Below, piece by piece: positions 10,464 through 23,406 of a DNA stretch of 64,000 bases; the first letter of the stretch is position 1; the number at the start of each line of letters is the position of its first letter. The DNA comes from Luzula sylvatica (Eukaryota; Streptophyta; Magnoliopsida; Poales; Juncaceae): the NCBI GenBank assembly GCA_946800325.1, contig OX326956.1, forward strand, positions 45,399,552 through 45,463,551, written 5' to 3'. Below the pieces are notes generated by a model that worked only from the letters and a program-made list of their open reading frames with translations, did no database searches and was not told where the DNA came from. A program made the translations under genes and the position numbers.

Positions 10464-11275
10464 GAAAAATATAATTGACTCAATTAAATATTAATTGACA
10501 TGATAACTGACAAATGTTAGCTATTAATTTAATAGATAATTAACATTAGTTCGAATTCATAAATTTGAATCAATATTAATGATATGTTCTAATTATTACG
10601 TTAATTAAATGCAATAGTACGAATATGGAGAATACGACAGGTAAATTTTGGAGCAAACTTAATTTTTTTTTTTTAATATCTGCTCACGTGAAAAAAAATA
10701 TATATAATTTTATGAAACTCCAAAATGTACCTGTCGTATTCTCCATATATTTACTATTGCGTTTATTTAACGTGATAATTAGAACATATCATTAAATATT
10801 CATTAATATTGATTCAAATTTATGAATTCGAACTAATATTAATTACGTATTAAATTAATAGCTAACATGTGTTAGTTATATTAAATTAATAGCTAACATG
10901 TGTTAGTTATCATGTTAATTGAATATATTAACTTAGAACATGGAGCATGTTATGGTACATTTTGGAGCAAAGTAAAAAAAAAAATTAATATCTGTTCACG
11001 TGAAAAAAAATATAAAATTTTATGAAAACTCCAAAATATACCTGCCGTATTCTCCATATTTGTACTATTGCATTTGATTAACATTATAATTAAAACATAT
11101 CATTAAATATTTATTAATATTGATTCAAATTTATGAATTCGAACTAATATTAATTACGTATTAAATTAATAGCTAACATGTGTTAGTTATCATGTTAATT
11201 AAATATATTAACTTAGAACATAGATCATGTTATGATATATTTTGGAGCAAAGTAAAAAAAAAAAATTAATATCAG
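10464..11275. repeat. Hairpin plus direct-repeat block
   Basis: A module of about 200 bp occurs three times. The left copy (about 10470-10664) is inverted relative to the second (about 10722-10925), so together they could form a long hairpin with a loop of about 60 bases. A third copy (about 11025-11240) is in the same direction as the second. Shared marks include GGAGAATACGRCAGG, ATTCGAACTAATATTAA and TAGCTAACATGTGTTAGTTA. The last word is itself locally duplicated at 10856-10910. No protein is encoded. This looks like a fold-back MITE with tandem amplification. Confidence 0.8.
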
Positions 11276-11659
11276 CCAACTGTTATTCAATTCATTCTTC
11301 TAAGTTGACATTTTTATCGTCAATAAATTAACTTTATTGAATTTATTTAAACAATTAAAATTCAGTTGAAGGGAATTATGAAAGTTAACAAGTTTAAATT
11401 CGTGAGTTAACTTTATTTTACTATGTTTTTATATTTTTTTTGTCATATATAATATTTGAATACCATCAATTACAAATCACAAGATATAAACTATTCAATA
11501 CATGTGAAATAACACAACAATGCTACGTATCCCGAAACAAAATAAAAAATACGGAATCAATCTCCAAATTATATTTATGGTAAAAATATAATGGACACCA
11601 TGTGGGACCCATGTACAATTCATATGCAAATAATTTATTCGGAAATGTATTCGTAATTT
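11276..11659. other. AT-rich spacer, no gene seen
   Basis: Low-complexity AT-rich sequence without a supported frame. It probably belongs to the Helitron ending at 12078. Confidence 0.3.
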
Positions 11660-11960
11660 ACAGAACACCAATACGAACTACGTATACAAATACGAAATAC
11701 CAGTACGAGTACGAAATACGAAAATGAAAAACAATACGAGTACGAACACGAAACGTAAGCACGAACACGAATATTAATACAGGAATTGAGAATTACGAAT
11801 AACTAATAACGAATACGAATACGAAATACGAATACTAATACGAATATGCGAATAAGAATAATACATGAATACAAATACATGAATACGAATATACGGACAC
11901 GAATGCGAGTATGAATACCAAATACGAATACGAAATACAACTAAAAATACGAACAATTCG
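11660..11960. repeat. Degenerate TACGAA-type tandem repeat
   Basis: About 300 bases are made of loosely repeated AATACGAA and GAACACGAA words, with units mostly of 6 or 12 bases. The ORF readable on the minus strand here (IRIRIS-like) is only a translation of the repeat. Confidence 0.75.
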
Positions 11961-12050
11961 ATATATTTCGGAAATGAGGACATTTTAATTACAACAAAAC
12001 ATAAAAATCAGAAGAAAAAAAGTTCGTAATATTTTTTTTTTACAATGAAT

Positions 12051-12078
12051 CCGTGCAATTGCGCGGATACCACGCTAG
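12051..12078 (+). mobile_element. Second Helitron 3' terminus
   Basis: The hairpin CCGTGC-AATT-GCGCGG (12051-12066, six-base stem) is followed 8 bases later by CTAG (12075-12078) and then T. This is a textbook Helitron 3' end. The next base begins LINE sequence, so the Helitron appears to have inserted into the LINE between A and T. Its 5' end was not found; the repeat block, the hAT and the UCH37 fragment may all lie inside it. Confidence 0.8.
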
Positions 12079-12545
12079 TTGATGCTAAACTAGCTACTGA
12101 GTTGGTTATTGGGCCCAACAATGCAAAAAATAATGAAGCTAAACCAACTGGTGCCAATGTTACAAAAAATGGAAAACACGCCAATGATACCCTGCCGCTT
12201 ACTGAGACGGTCGAGCCACTACAAGACGAGGAAATGGAGTACGAGAACTGGGACGATGAAGAACTGGTGGACTACGAGGAAGGGCTGGAGGACGTAGAAG
12301 GTTTGGAGGAAGACATGCTCGACTACTATGAAGGTACAAATTTAAAAAATTATTCACAGCATAGTAGAAAAAAAGCAATAACTAAGGCAAAAATACCAAC
12401 TCGTAAATCATGTAGAAATAGGAAAATTAAAAAATTTCATGATGGTACACCACCAGGTCCGGTTAGTAGAAAATATAGACCTAGAAACCTCATAAATTCG
12501 TCCATCAAAAAGGCTCTAAGAGATATTAGAAAAAGACCTACTTAA
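12079..12545 (+). pseudogene. LINE ORF1 C-terminal remnant
   Basis: The open frame (its apparent ATG at 12045 lies in Helitron sequence) encodes an acidic stretch (EEMEYENWDDEELVDYEEGL) followed by a basic tail rich in R and K. This composition fits the C-terminal part of plant LINE ORF1. A second short frame at 12704-12961 precedes ORF2. There is no zinc knuckle, and confidence rests mostly on position. Confidence 0.5.
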
Positions 12546-13077
12546 ACCAGATGATTTATCGTTAAGTACAATTTCAAAAATACAAAGACTGTGTGAAATT
12601 ATAAATCCTAATGATAGTTCAAATAATCTTTTAGCTATTAAAAACACATTCAATCAATACAAAGAACTCATATGCGATAAAAAAAAATAAAAACAATAAA
12701 CTTATGAATATGAATGAGTTGCATAAGGGCAACCATATGAATGACAGGCAAAATAATCTAATAAATAACTCATATACAGAGGGATGTGATGAGCCAATAG
12801 AAGGGGGCGAGCTGAACGAATCCGCACTTGAAGATGCTCATGATTATACTGACTCGTTGGAGGGAGATCGGCAGGAATACAACTTAAAAAAATTGGCTTT
12901 ATCCACTGAAGGACAAATGGGCTCTAAGAACACCAGCGGCCCAGGAAAAAATAAGGAATAATTGATGAGTCTTCAATATAAGAGGCAGACTAACATTATT
13001 GGGTCTGAACCTTAATGTGTCCTTAATTAATTTTGAGGAAACTTGTATCCGTTTTTTTTCCTTTATATTAGTTATTT

Positions 13078-15307
13078 ATGGATTTTATTTCTGTTATTTC
13101 ATGGAATGTGCGTGGGCTAGGCCAACCACAGAAATGTAACGTAGTTAAGACTTCTATGAGAAATATTTCCTGCGATATTTGTTGTTTTCAAGAAACAAAA
13201 ATTTCAGACCCCACTTTTTTCAACTTAAGAAGCATATGTACTTCAAAATTCAAAAATTTCATATACAAAAATCCACTAGGAAGCAAGGGTGGAATGATCA
13301 CATCATGGTCTTTAGCTTACACAATGTGTGATAATTTTGAAACAGAATATTCACTCAATGTAATACTAAAAACTCGAGATGGCACCAAAATCCTAATTTC
13401 CAATATATATGGTCCAAGTGTAAGAGCACACAAACTAGATAAAAAAGAAGAGGCATATGGCCTACCTCTGATAGAGAGGAAACTAAGAATAATCCTAAAA
13501 GAAAAATACCATGAACAGGCGAACAACCAAGAATGCAAATGGCAGCAGAGGTTATCATGCACATGGATAAGCTTAGGTGATAAAAACACGTCATATTTTC
13601 ATGTTATTGCATCAACAAAAAATCATATCAACTACATTGGTCAAATAGATCTGGAAAACCAAACCATACTAACAGGAACTATACCGATTAAAAAGGCGTT
13701 CACGGACTACTACACATATTTGTTAGGAAAATCTTATATGGGTGTGCAACAATATGACGTAAATACACTATATCCTGAGAATAACTCTAGAGACTTGGAG
13801 TCATTGGGACTGCCAATTATTGAAATGGAAGTAAAACAAGCAATATACGACCTGCAAAAAGACAAATCATCGGGACCGGATGGGATCCCGGCAGAATTTT
13901 GGCAACATTTATGGCCGAATTTGAAAGAAAATTTCATGAACTTGTTAATGAATTCAATGGCACTGATGTAGATCTAACACCAATTAACAAAGCATGCATA
14001 ACCTTGATACCCAAAAAAGAAGGACTGAAAACTTTAGCAGACTTTAGACCGATTAGTTGTGTTAATGCACCGGTCAAAATAATAACAAAGATATTGACAT
14101 CTAGGTTGAAAAAATACATCCAACCGATCATTAATATAAATCAGACTGCTTTTATAGAAAATAGAAGCATAATGGAAAGCTTTTTAACAACAAGAGAAAT
14201 ACTAAACTATTTCCACAAGAAAAAAATTCCATGTATCCTTCTCAAAGTAGACTTCAAAAAAGCATTTGACAATATTTCAAGAAATTTTCTCAAAAATATT
14301 TTGATAGCTAGGGGATTCTCTGCTAGATGGACCATGTGGATCCTCCAACTTTTGAATACATCATCATCATTCATCAGAATAAATGGACAAATGAGTGAAT
14401 TTTTTACACACAAAAAGGGTCTGAAACAAGACGATCCCTTATCACCGTTGCTCTTTAACATTGTCGTGGATGCATTACAAAGGGCTATCACTAACATTGC
14501 CCCACTTTTGACTAATGCAGCCAGGTTGACCCATATTCCTCTACAATATGCAGATGACACAATCATCTTTGTAGAAGCGCACCCAAAAAACTTGCGGATA
14601 ATAAGGCAAACTTTGAAGGCCTTTTCTGAAATATCGGGGTTGGAAATAAACTGGAACAAAAGTAGTTTCCTTCCTATTGCCATACCACAAGAGTTGCATG
14701 CGCATATCCAAAGTATCATTGGATGCAACAAAGATAAATTACCGATGAAATATTTAGGGTTCCCTCTAACCATAAATAAAACCAAATGTCGAGATTTCCT
14801 ACCCCTGATAGAAAAAATATGAACCAAAGTATCGGCTTGGCAAGGAAAATTATTATCCTACGGAAGGAGATACACGCTTGCACAATCGGTCCTATCTAGT
14901 ATTCCGGCATACCTAATGCAAGGGTGTGTTTTTCCAAAATGGGTCACCAAACAAATCGAAAGAATTATCCGAGCTTTCTTTTGGAAAGGATCTAACGGTG
15001 ACAATTCGACTAATGCCTTAATAAATTGGGAGAAAGTATGCCTCCCTAAAAATATGGGGGGGGGGGGGGGGGGGGGGTCTTAAAAATCTTACAACACAAA
15101 ATGAATCACTCATGCTGAAATGGCTATGGAAAATAGATACCCAACGAGATTCTTTATGGACATTGTGAATCCAAAAACTATATGGAATTAATTCAGTACA
15201 ACAATTACAAAACTTCAATCCAACAAAGTTATCTTTCTTTCTAAAGGACTTGAGTAAACTCAACCCCTTTTACATAAACTCCACTTCGAGTCATCATGGG
15301 CACAATA
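13078..15307 (+). pseudogene. LINE ORF2 (endonuclease-reverse transcriptase), decayed
   Basis: ORF2 of an L1-clade element. The apurinic-type endonuclease starts at 13078 with SWNVRGLG and FQETKI, then is cut short after SNIYGPS (about 13420): the rest of the domain is deleted and pre-RT sequence (SLGDKNTSYFH) follows. The RT domain shows KDKSSGPDGIPAEFW, DFRPISC, VDFKKAFD, KGLKQDDPLSPLLFN and the catalytic LQYADDT (about 14546-14566). A frameshift lies near 13945, a TGA at 14820-14822, a 22-base G run at 15056-15077 and a TGA near 15166. It cannot make an active enzyme. Confidence 0.92.
15056..15077 (+). repeat. 22-base G homopolymer
   Basis: An uninterrupted G run sits where the LINE normally codes a short Gly-rich motif (NMGGLG-like) before the C-terminal region. 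It looks like slippage expansion and breaks the frame. Confidence 0.9.
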
Positions 15308-16327
15308 TGTTGGGGAAATATCCCCGATCCCGGGCCCGCGCAGCGGAATGAAGGCCTGGTCCGGTTCCCCGATTCCCGAGATCACGTCATGACTTCGAGG
15401 GTACGATGCAAATAGAAGAACAGATTCATACCGGTGCAAAATTGATTGCACTCGAAGGGTTGATCGCGCCTTCTATCTTCAGTCACGTTGGTGACAATCC
15501 GCGCGTCCCACACCACGCGTCTTTCACCGTTTGTTGACTTCGCCGATTCGTTTGATTTCGTCTCCGAGACAATCTACTCCTCCGAATCGATCACAACCGA
15601 AAGAGCCACAAGTGTCGCTCCTCTACGTGTATCCACCTTGATTCGTAAGATGTCGGTCGCGGATGCAACTGCCTAGACGATGCACCGGCGAACTTGCTCG
15701 ATCGAATTGATTCTCTATCTTTCGAGAAACTCTTTTCTCGATTTCTCTCTCTTCGCACCTTTTCACTATTGAAAGATTAAATCTGAATTCTCTCTTTCTT
15801 TTGGTGTCTTTGGCAGAATGAATTGCTCAATTACTTAGTTTGGATGAGAGAGAAAGTATCCTATTTATATCAAATAGGATTAGGATTAGCCAAAAGGCAT
15901 GTATATCCAATATACACCCTTTCACACAGAAAAGTGCATGAACATGTTCAGTATTCTGTCCAGACGAAATTGATAAATTTCTCTGACAGAAAATTAACCA
16001 ACATGAAAGTTGTAGATAATCTTATTATCTACACAACCAAATTTGGCCCAGCCCAATTGGAGTTCGTATGCAAATGTTATGACTGTTTTACTAACTGTAT
16101 GTCATACTGTTGCACCCTTTCGGTATTTCACATAAACGACACTTATACTTCGTTCATATGAAATATATTTCTACATGAAGGTTATAGATAATCTCATTAT
16201 CTATCTAACCCAATTTGAACCATTCAAATCAGATTTTCCCACTGAAAGTTATGGCTACAAATGTACGGTTACATTCGTTCATCCTTGTGTACACTTTTAC
16301 GGTTGATCCGAAACTGTATTTCTTTCA
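15308..16327 (-). repeat. Copia 3' LTR (left copy)
   Basis: 1020 bp, reading TGAAAGAAATACAG...CCCCAACA on the minus strand. It is adjacent to a purine-rich tract (GAGTGGGAGAC, minus strand) at about 16328-16340. Confidence 0.97.
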
Positions 16328-17486
16328 GTCTCCCACTCAATTTCATATCTACCTAAAAGGTACTCATGCATATCCAATACGCACGATTTTAGAGAATATA
16401 GCTCGCGTATCAAATACCAAGCTATGCACATCCTATGTGCCAATTTTATGATCAAGCCCGACTTAGTACGACTCGTTGTGTGACCATGTAGGTTCGATTA
16501 ACGATAGCAGTAGGTTGTTTCCAATACCTACAAGCTCATGAGCGGGATCTAGTAACTCCATCATAGCTACCCATGTTAAACGAATAATGATTGTGATCAT
16601 CGTGCCTATCTCGAATAGCGGTTATTAGTTCTCTTGTTTGCGATATCCGTTAATCAAAAGGCATGGTAATAGTCATCCTTATAATTTGATTAACAACACT
16701 TATTCCCCGATTCCGAGTTGAGTTAACAAATTTCAATCGATATTAACCGTTAATATCATTGACTGCGGCCGCAGATTTCGTTAATCGACTCATCGAGTGG
16801 CGCCTAAGAGATATCTCTTCCTTTCGGAATAAGCAATTCCTATCTTGGAGACTCACATTGAATTCCGTGTTTCGGACAATACCCAATAATGACCCTTTTA
16901 ACTCCCTGTCACGGTGAGCGTAAGATCATATCAAAGCATTGTGTTACGCACGTAACGCAATCAATGATCTCCTCAAGTTTGAAGAACCTAACACCCTACT
17001 CGTCACGAGTTCATCCATAATGACTAAACCATGTCATGATCTCGCGGCTTCGGTCATATCCAATATATGTCACCTAGCATATATCTACGTTCCCGATTCG
17101 ACAAATACCTTTGTCCTATGATTAGCAAAACATAATCATCTCCTCGGCTAACGTACTAGTGTACGCGTTAAGTCTATTATCAGATAATAGAAATGCTTCT
17201 CTCTTAAGCAAGCTGATCCGCGACTAGGGATGTTTAGAAATGACACTTTAAGTGTGACGGTTTCGCTGCACATGGTCCTCAACCATGTCGACGTCCACAC
17301 AAGTTCAAATCAAGGTTCGTGTAATCATATTACACAACCCCGCACACAGTTTTCATATAAGATAAATGCAAAAATAAAAAATTTTAAAATTCTGAAATTG
17401 CATTACTATAAGATAAGTTTGGGGTGATACAACGTTTACTAATCTATTAGACTAATCTCGTCCCACGAAACTATCGTTTTAGATAA
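16328..17486 (-). other. Copia non-coding tail between pol and 3' LTR
   Basis: This is the 1.16-kb stretch after the pol stop and before the polypurine tract. No frame of weight is present on either strand. The short frames visible here are not supported. Confidence 0.7.
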
Positions 17487-20400
17487 CTAACTACTCTCTT
17501 CCTCCTCTAGGTATCTCAAACCTATAGATTTCGCATGATAATCGTGCTTAGCTTGCGAGAGTGGCTTAGTAAACGGGTCCGCAACATTCCTGTCAGTATC
17601 AATTTTTTCAATGATCACATCCTTTCTTTGCAAAATCTCACGGATCAAGTGAAATTTTCTGAGTATGTGCTTGGAGCGGTGATGTGCCCTCGGTTCCTTG
17701 GACTGTGCTATTGCGCCCGTATTGTCGCAATACACAACTACAGGTTCCGAGATACTCGGGACTACACCAAGTTCGGTCACAAATTTCTTGATCCATATCG
17801 CCTCCTTTGCCGCTTCGGAAGCCGCAATATACTCCGATTCAGTTGTAGAGTCTGCTATCGTGGGTTGTTTGGAACTCTTCCAAACTACCGCTCCACCATT
17901 TAGACAAAACACGTATCCACTTTGTGATCGAAATTCATCGACACATGTTTGGAAACTGGCGTCGGTATATCCATTGATGACCAACCCGGATGTCTTTCCA
18001 CCATAAATTAGAAATTGATCCTTAGTTCTTCGTAAGTACTTAAGGATGTTCTTAACTGCGATCCAATGCATATCCCCTGGATTAGATTGGTAACGCGAAA
18101 CGACGATCAATGCATACGATACATCGGGGCGCGTACAAATCATGGCATACATAATTGATCCAACTGCCGAAGCGTATGGAACAATACTCATCGCATTCTT
18201 ATCTTCGCTCGATGTCGGACATTGAGCTTTAGAATACGATATGCCACTCGACATTGGAAGAAGTCCTTTCTTCGAATTTTGCATTGAAAACCGTTTCAAC
18301 ACTTTGTCGATGTACGTGCTTTGACTCAAGCCGAGTAACTTCTTGGATCTATCTCTATAAATCCTCACGCCTAATATATAAGCGGCCTCGCCCAAATCTT
18401 TCATAGCGAAACGAGTATTTAAATACTTCTTAACATCCGTAAGCATCGGAATGTCGTTTTCTATGATCAAGATGTCGTCTACATATAGTACAAGAAATAC
18501 TACGCGGCTCCCACTAACCTTCTTGTATACACAAGGTTCTTCTACGTTTTTCACGAAATTATATTCTCGTATAACTTCATCGAAACGTATGTTCCAACTC
18601 CGAGAAGCTTGCTTCAATCCATAAATGGATCGTTGCAACTTACACACTTTATCCGGACTCTTTGAATCGACAAAACCCTCGGGCTGTGTCATGTACACAT
18701 CCTATTCTAAGTTCCCATTAAGGAATGCGGTTTTGACATCCATTTGTCAAATCTCGTAGTTATAATACGCAGAGATAGCAAGTAAGATCCGTATGGATTT
18801 AAGCATTGCTACGGGTGAAAACGTTTCTTCATAGTCTATACCATGAATTTGTTTGAAACCTTTCGCCACAAGCCGTGCCTTATAAGTGTTCACATTCCCA
18901 TCCATGTCGGTCTTATTCTTGAAGACCCACTTACATCCCACTGGATTAACCCCGGGAGGTGGATCAACCAAGTTCCAAACTTGATTATCGTACATGGATT
19001 GAATCTCGGATTTCATGGCAGTTTGCCATTTATTGGAATCCTCGCTTTTCATAGCCTCGCGATAGGATGTCGGTTCATCATCTATGAATTCGACTTCATC
19101 GTCATTTGCCACGATAAAACCATATCGTACAGGCTCTTGACGAATCCTACCCGATCTACGAATTGCGCCTTCTGCACTTGACTCCGAATGCTCAACATTT
19201 GAGGAAATCGGATCAACGTTCATCGGTTCAACATTCGTTTGCGGGTCTCAAATTTCTTCGAGATCTATTTCAGTCCCATTCACTCGCCTAGAGATAAAGT
19301 CCTCCTCAAGGAAGACTCCTCTTCGAGCTACGAAAACTTTATTTTCGATTGGTAGAAAGAAATAATATCTTTTTGTTTCCTTAGGATACCCGACAAATAA
19401 ATATTTTTCAGATTTGGGTCCGAGCTTATCCGAAATCAATTTTCGAACATATGCTTCACAACCCCAAATCTTAACAAAAGACAACTTTGGAGATTTTCCA
19501 AACCACATCTCATATGGCGTCTTTTGTACCGATTTAGAAGGTATGCGGTTCAATAAGAAAGCCGCTGTCTCTAGGGCATATCCCCAAAACGATTTTGGAA
19601 GGGATGTTTGACTCATCATGGATCGAACCATGTCCAACAAGGTCCGATTCCTCCTCTCGGACACGCCATTCCATTGTGGCGTTCCTGCCGGAGTACATTG
19701 TGGAACTATTCCACAATCTTTTAGATGATCTTCAAACTCATAGCTCAAATATTCGCCACCTCGATCCGATCGAATGGCTTTAATTTTCTTGCCAAGCTGA
19801 TTTTCAACTTCGTTTTGAAACTCTTTGAACTTTTCAAAGGTCTCCGCTTTAGTACGCATCAAATAGATATATCCATATCTACTATGATCGTCCGTAAACG
19901 TAACAAAGTATCGATAGCCTCCTCTTGCCTCGATGCACATCGGTCCACACACATCGGAATGTATGAGTTCCAATAGATCGTTGGACCGCTCTCCGACCTT
20001 GGAGAATGGCGCCTTTGTCATCTTGCCAAGCAAACAAGATTCACAATTCCCAAATGAATCGAATTCAAATGAGTCTAGCATTCCATCTTTATGGAGTCTA
20101 GCAATGCGTTTCTCATTCACGTGACCGAGACGACAATGCCAAAAGAAAGTCCGATTATCAACTTTAGGTTTAATCCTTTTTGCATTAACGTTATACATGG
20201 ACTCATTATTTCCGTGATCGAAATTCAACACATAAAGACCATTTTCTAACAGAACATTTCCATAGATAATAGAATCCTTACATATCGAAAACTCATTATT
20301 CCTAATAACGAATTCATAACCATCATTGGCTAGTTTCGACACACTTATTATGTTCTTACATAATGTTGGTACATAATAACAATTATTTAGTATTAATATA

Positions 20401-21189
20401 AGTCCACTAGGCAAAGTCAAATTAACTACTCCTACGGCAAACGCAGCAACTCTTGCTCCATTCCCGACGCGTAGATCGACTTCACCTTTTTCCAACCTAC
20501 GACTATTTTGTAGAACCTGCATATTTCGACAAATATGAGTCCCACATCCGGTATCCAATACCCAATTAGTCATAGTTGAAATATTAACTTCAATAACGTT
20601 AATACCTGAGAGGCCGGTTGCTGAAACCGCCTTGCCCTTCTTCACCTCCTCGAGGTAAGACTTGCAATCACGCTTCCAATGTCCAGCCTTGTGACAATGG
20701 TAGCATGTCTCATCCTTGGATTTCTCCTTTCCCTTTTTATTCGGCTTCGAACGTTTCTTAGCCGAACTGCCCTTGGACATTGATCTCTTACGATCCTTAT
20801 TCTGAATTGTGAGAACATTTCCGGCAACTCTTGCCCTGTTCTCTCCGGACGACTTCAACGTCTCCGATTCAAAATTCTTGAGCATTCCGTGAAGCTCAGG
20901 GATCGATTTATCCATCGAATGCATGTGATAGTTAGTCACAAACGGAGAAAACATTGGAGGAAGTGCACACAAGATCAAATCTTGTTGCATAATCTTCGAC
21001 AATTTCTCTCCTAGCCTCTCAAGACGATCTATGAGAGCTTGCACCTTCAAAACGTGAGTGCTCACCGAAGACCCCGAAGGCATCTTGCAGTTTACCAACT
21101 CTTTGAGCGTACTGAACCGTTCAATACGCTCCTGCTCTTGGAACATTTCCTTGAGCACAACGTTTATCCACTACAACATAATTGTTTTT

Positions 21190-21440
21190 TAGGGTCGGGC
21201 CGTCCCTAAATTTGTGTTGTTATTGGGTCGGCCCGCCCCAAAAAATCATTAGGGTCGGTTAAAATTGGGTCTGCCCGCCCCAAATATATTTAGGGTCGGT
21301 TAAAATTGGGTCTGCCCGTCCCAATATGTGTTTGGGTCGGTTTATATTTGGGTCTGGCCGCCCCAAAACGTGTTAGGGTCGGTAGTTATGCCCGCCCCAA
21401 AAATAAAACCGACCCAAAATAATTATTGGGTCGGCCAGAC
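21190..21440. repeat. CACTA left subterminal repeats
   Basis: Several copies of TAGGGTCGGNNNGCCCC and GGTTAAAATTGGGTCTGCCC lie in both orientations. Such arrays bind the transposase in CACTA elements. The matching right array is at about 24150-24440. Confidence 0.88.
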
Positions 21441-21459
21441 CCAAAATTTAGCACTTCTC

Positions 21460-21975
21460 GTGACCCTCTCTCTCCTCTCTCTCTCTCTCTCTTTTCCCGT
21501 GACCCCCTCTCTCTCTCTCTTTCTTTCCCACCCGTGCTTTCTTCTCCCCTCTTTCAGAGCTTCTATCTCTCGGTTCTCTCTCTTTCTCCCTGACCTAGCT
21601 TTCTTCTCCTTCTCGTCTTCAAGAAGCCGCCGGTGGTTGGAGCTCTCGAGTCTCGTCTTTCAGTTCCTTCTCGTCTCTCTCTCTCTCTCTCAGGTCATAA
21701 TTTTTAGGGTTTGTAGTTCTCGGTTCTCTCTCTCTCAGTTCATAATTTTTAGGGTTTGTAGTTCTCTCTCAGTTCATAATTTTAGTAATATTTTGCCTAA
21801 TTTTTGTATTATTTGTATTTCTCGGATTTTTTTAGGGTTTGTAGTTTATAATTTTCAGCATGTTCACAAGATTTGAGTGAATCGATGCGGTTTGTAGTTC
21901 ATAATTTCTGCCTTTCATAATTTTCTTCGGATTTGAGATTTTAGAAGTTCTTTTAATTTGAATTTGTTTTATCAG
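21460..21975 (+). other. CT-rich, 5'-UTR-like stretch within CACTA
   Basis: Runs of CTCTCT and three near copies of TCAGTTCATAATTTTTAGGGTTTGTAGTTCTC-type text (only the core AGGGTTTGTAGTT is exact) occupy this part. It resembles a plant 5' UTR and first intron captured with the following fragments. No confident frame. Confidence 0.5.
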
Positions 21976-22142
21976 TTCCAGAGTATTTAGTGGGAGAATC
22001 TGAGCTTGGAGCTGCACAAGAGGGACGAGACTTGTCCAATTTCAAGTATACGTGCGTTGGTTATTCGATTTTCTTGGATAAAAAAGATGAATCTGGCAAG
22101 AAAGATAATCATGCTGAGTTGCCATTTTGCATTGGACTTGAG
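21976..22142 (+). pseudogene. Captured exon, gene not recognised
   Basis: Bounded by an AG acceptor (ATCAG before 21976) and a possible GT donor after GAG at 22142, the open exon reads PEYLVGESELGAAQEGRDLS then FKYTCVGYSIFLDKKDESGK and HAELPFCIGLE. It looks like a genuine coding exon by composition and codon phase. I cannot name the donor gene. It belongs neither to the helicase nor, as far as I can tell, to the phosphofructokinase pieces downstream. Confidence 0.55.
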
Positions 22143-22400
22143 GTTCTTTCTATCGCCCTTTTTTCTCTAATTTCTCCAATAAAATTCATTTATAAAGTTT
22201 CAATATGTACTTTTTTTTAATAAAATCAGCAAAATTGTTGGATTTTATATTAACTTAGTTTATTTTTACAAAATTTGTAAGATTATCTGAATTTGTAATA
22301 TTATCTAAAATTAGCAATTTCCAAAAATACAGGGTTCTTTTTGGAAATTTCCCTTTTAACTTGTTAAATTATCTGAATTTGTAAGATTTATATTTTGTAG

Positions 22401-22720
22401 ATCTTTTCACGAGAGGTATCGACATTCAAGCAGTGAATGTGTTCATCAACTTTGATTTTCCTAAAAACTCAGAAACTTACCTTCACAGGGTACGTAATTT
22501 TTTCATAACACCCTAACTTTGTTGAATATTACAAAAACACCCCTGACTTTTCACTTATTGTTTTTGTGATTAGGTTGGTAGGTCAGGAAGGTTTGGACAT
22601 CTCGGATTGGCCGTGAATTTGATCACATTCGAAGACCGTTTATTGCCGATCAGGATTGAGCAAGAATTAGGGATGGAGATAAAACCAATCCCTCCTTAGA
22701 TCGATCAGGATGTTTATTGC
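22401..22720 (+). pseudogene. Captured DHH1/DDX6-type DEAD-box helicase C-terminus
   Basis: Two exons match the end of plant RH6/RH8/RH12 helicases, which act in mRNA decapping and P-bodies. Exon A (22401-22489) reads [28 protein letters not shown], containing motif V. Exon B (22574-22720) reads [20 protein letters not shown] (motif VI), [15 protein letters not shown] and ends DVYCR before TAA. The intron between them (22490-22573) has GT and AG ends. A TAG at 22697-22699 interrupts the last exon. Only the final ~80 of some 500 residues are present, so no helicase can be made. Confidence 0.9.
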
Positions 22721-23406
22721 CGATAAAATACTTAGGATATTCATTTACCAGGTATCAATTTAATAAAAAAAAATCTGTTTTGAATAACTGAAATTTATGG
22801 GTTTTTTTGTTGTAATTGTTTTGATGGAGGAGTGAGAAAATGCAGGGTTTAAAAAGCTGGAGGGAAATTGGTGAGATAAAAAAGAGTAGGAGGTGGGTAT
22901 CAGAAATTCTGAAGATTCTCGCTGTGGTGATCGAGGAAGATGGAGCGACGAGGTGGCTCCATCGAAATTCTGAAGATTTTCTGATTTAGAAGCATCTCGA
23001 TGCTGGTATTCAGCATAGAAATCAAGTTGTAATACATGTTTTTTAGAAGCGACTCGATGCTGGTACTCGATGCTAGAGCGACGAGGTATCATTCTAATTT
23101 ATTTATGTGTTAAATATTTAGTCAATTTTATTTTGTTTGTTTGTTTGTATGTTACATTAATTATTTTTTGTTAGTAGATGCTTGTACTCGATGCTGGCGA
23201 GAGAAGAACTTCGATTCTGCAATGGTGCTCATGCCAAGCTCGAATCAGCATGGTTTGTCTTCGATCAGAAAAGACCCCAAGTATAAATTCATATTTTATT
23301 CAATTACCTAAACCTTTTTCGATTCAGTAAAACTTGAAAACCCTACAATTTACTAATTTTTATACTTTTCAAAATACTAATTTGTTTATGTGAATAATAT
23401 TTATAG

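Larger units (their letters stand above)
12079..15307 (+). mobile_element. L1-type LINE, 5' portion
   Basis: This non-LTR retrotransposon is interrupted at 15308 by the Copia element and resumes at 27268. Reading is in frame across the junction when one copy of the CAATA duplication is removed. ORF1-like acidic sequence lies at 12079-12545 and a small frame at 12704-12961. ORF2 begins at 13078. The 5' boundary coincides with the Helitron end, so the true LINE start is unknown. Confidence 0.9.

Noticed and set aside
15488..17427. Plus-strand frames within and beside the Copia LTR
   Set aside because: They recur in both LTR copies or lie in the non-coding tail, antisense to the element, and show no family features.
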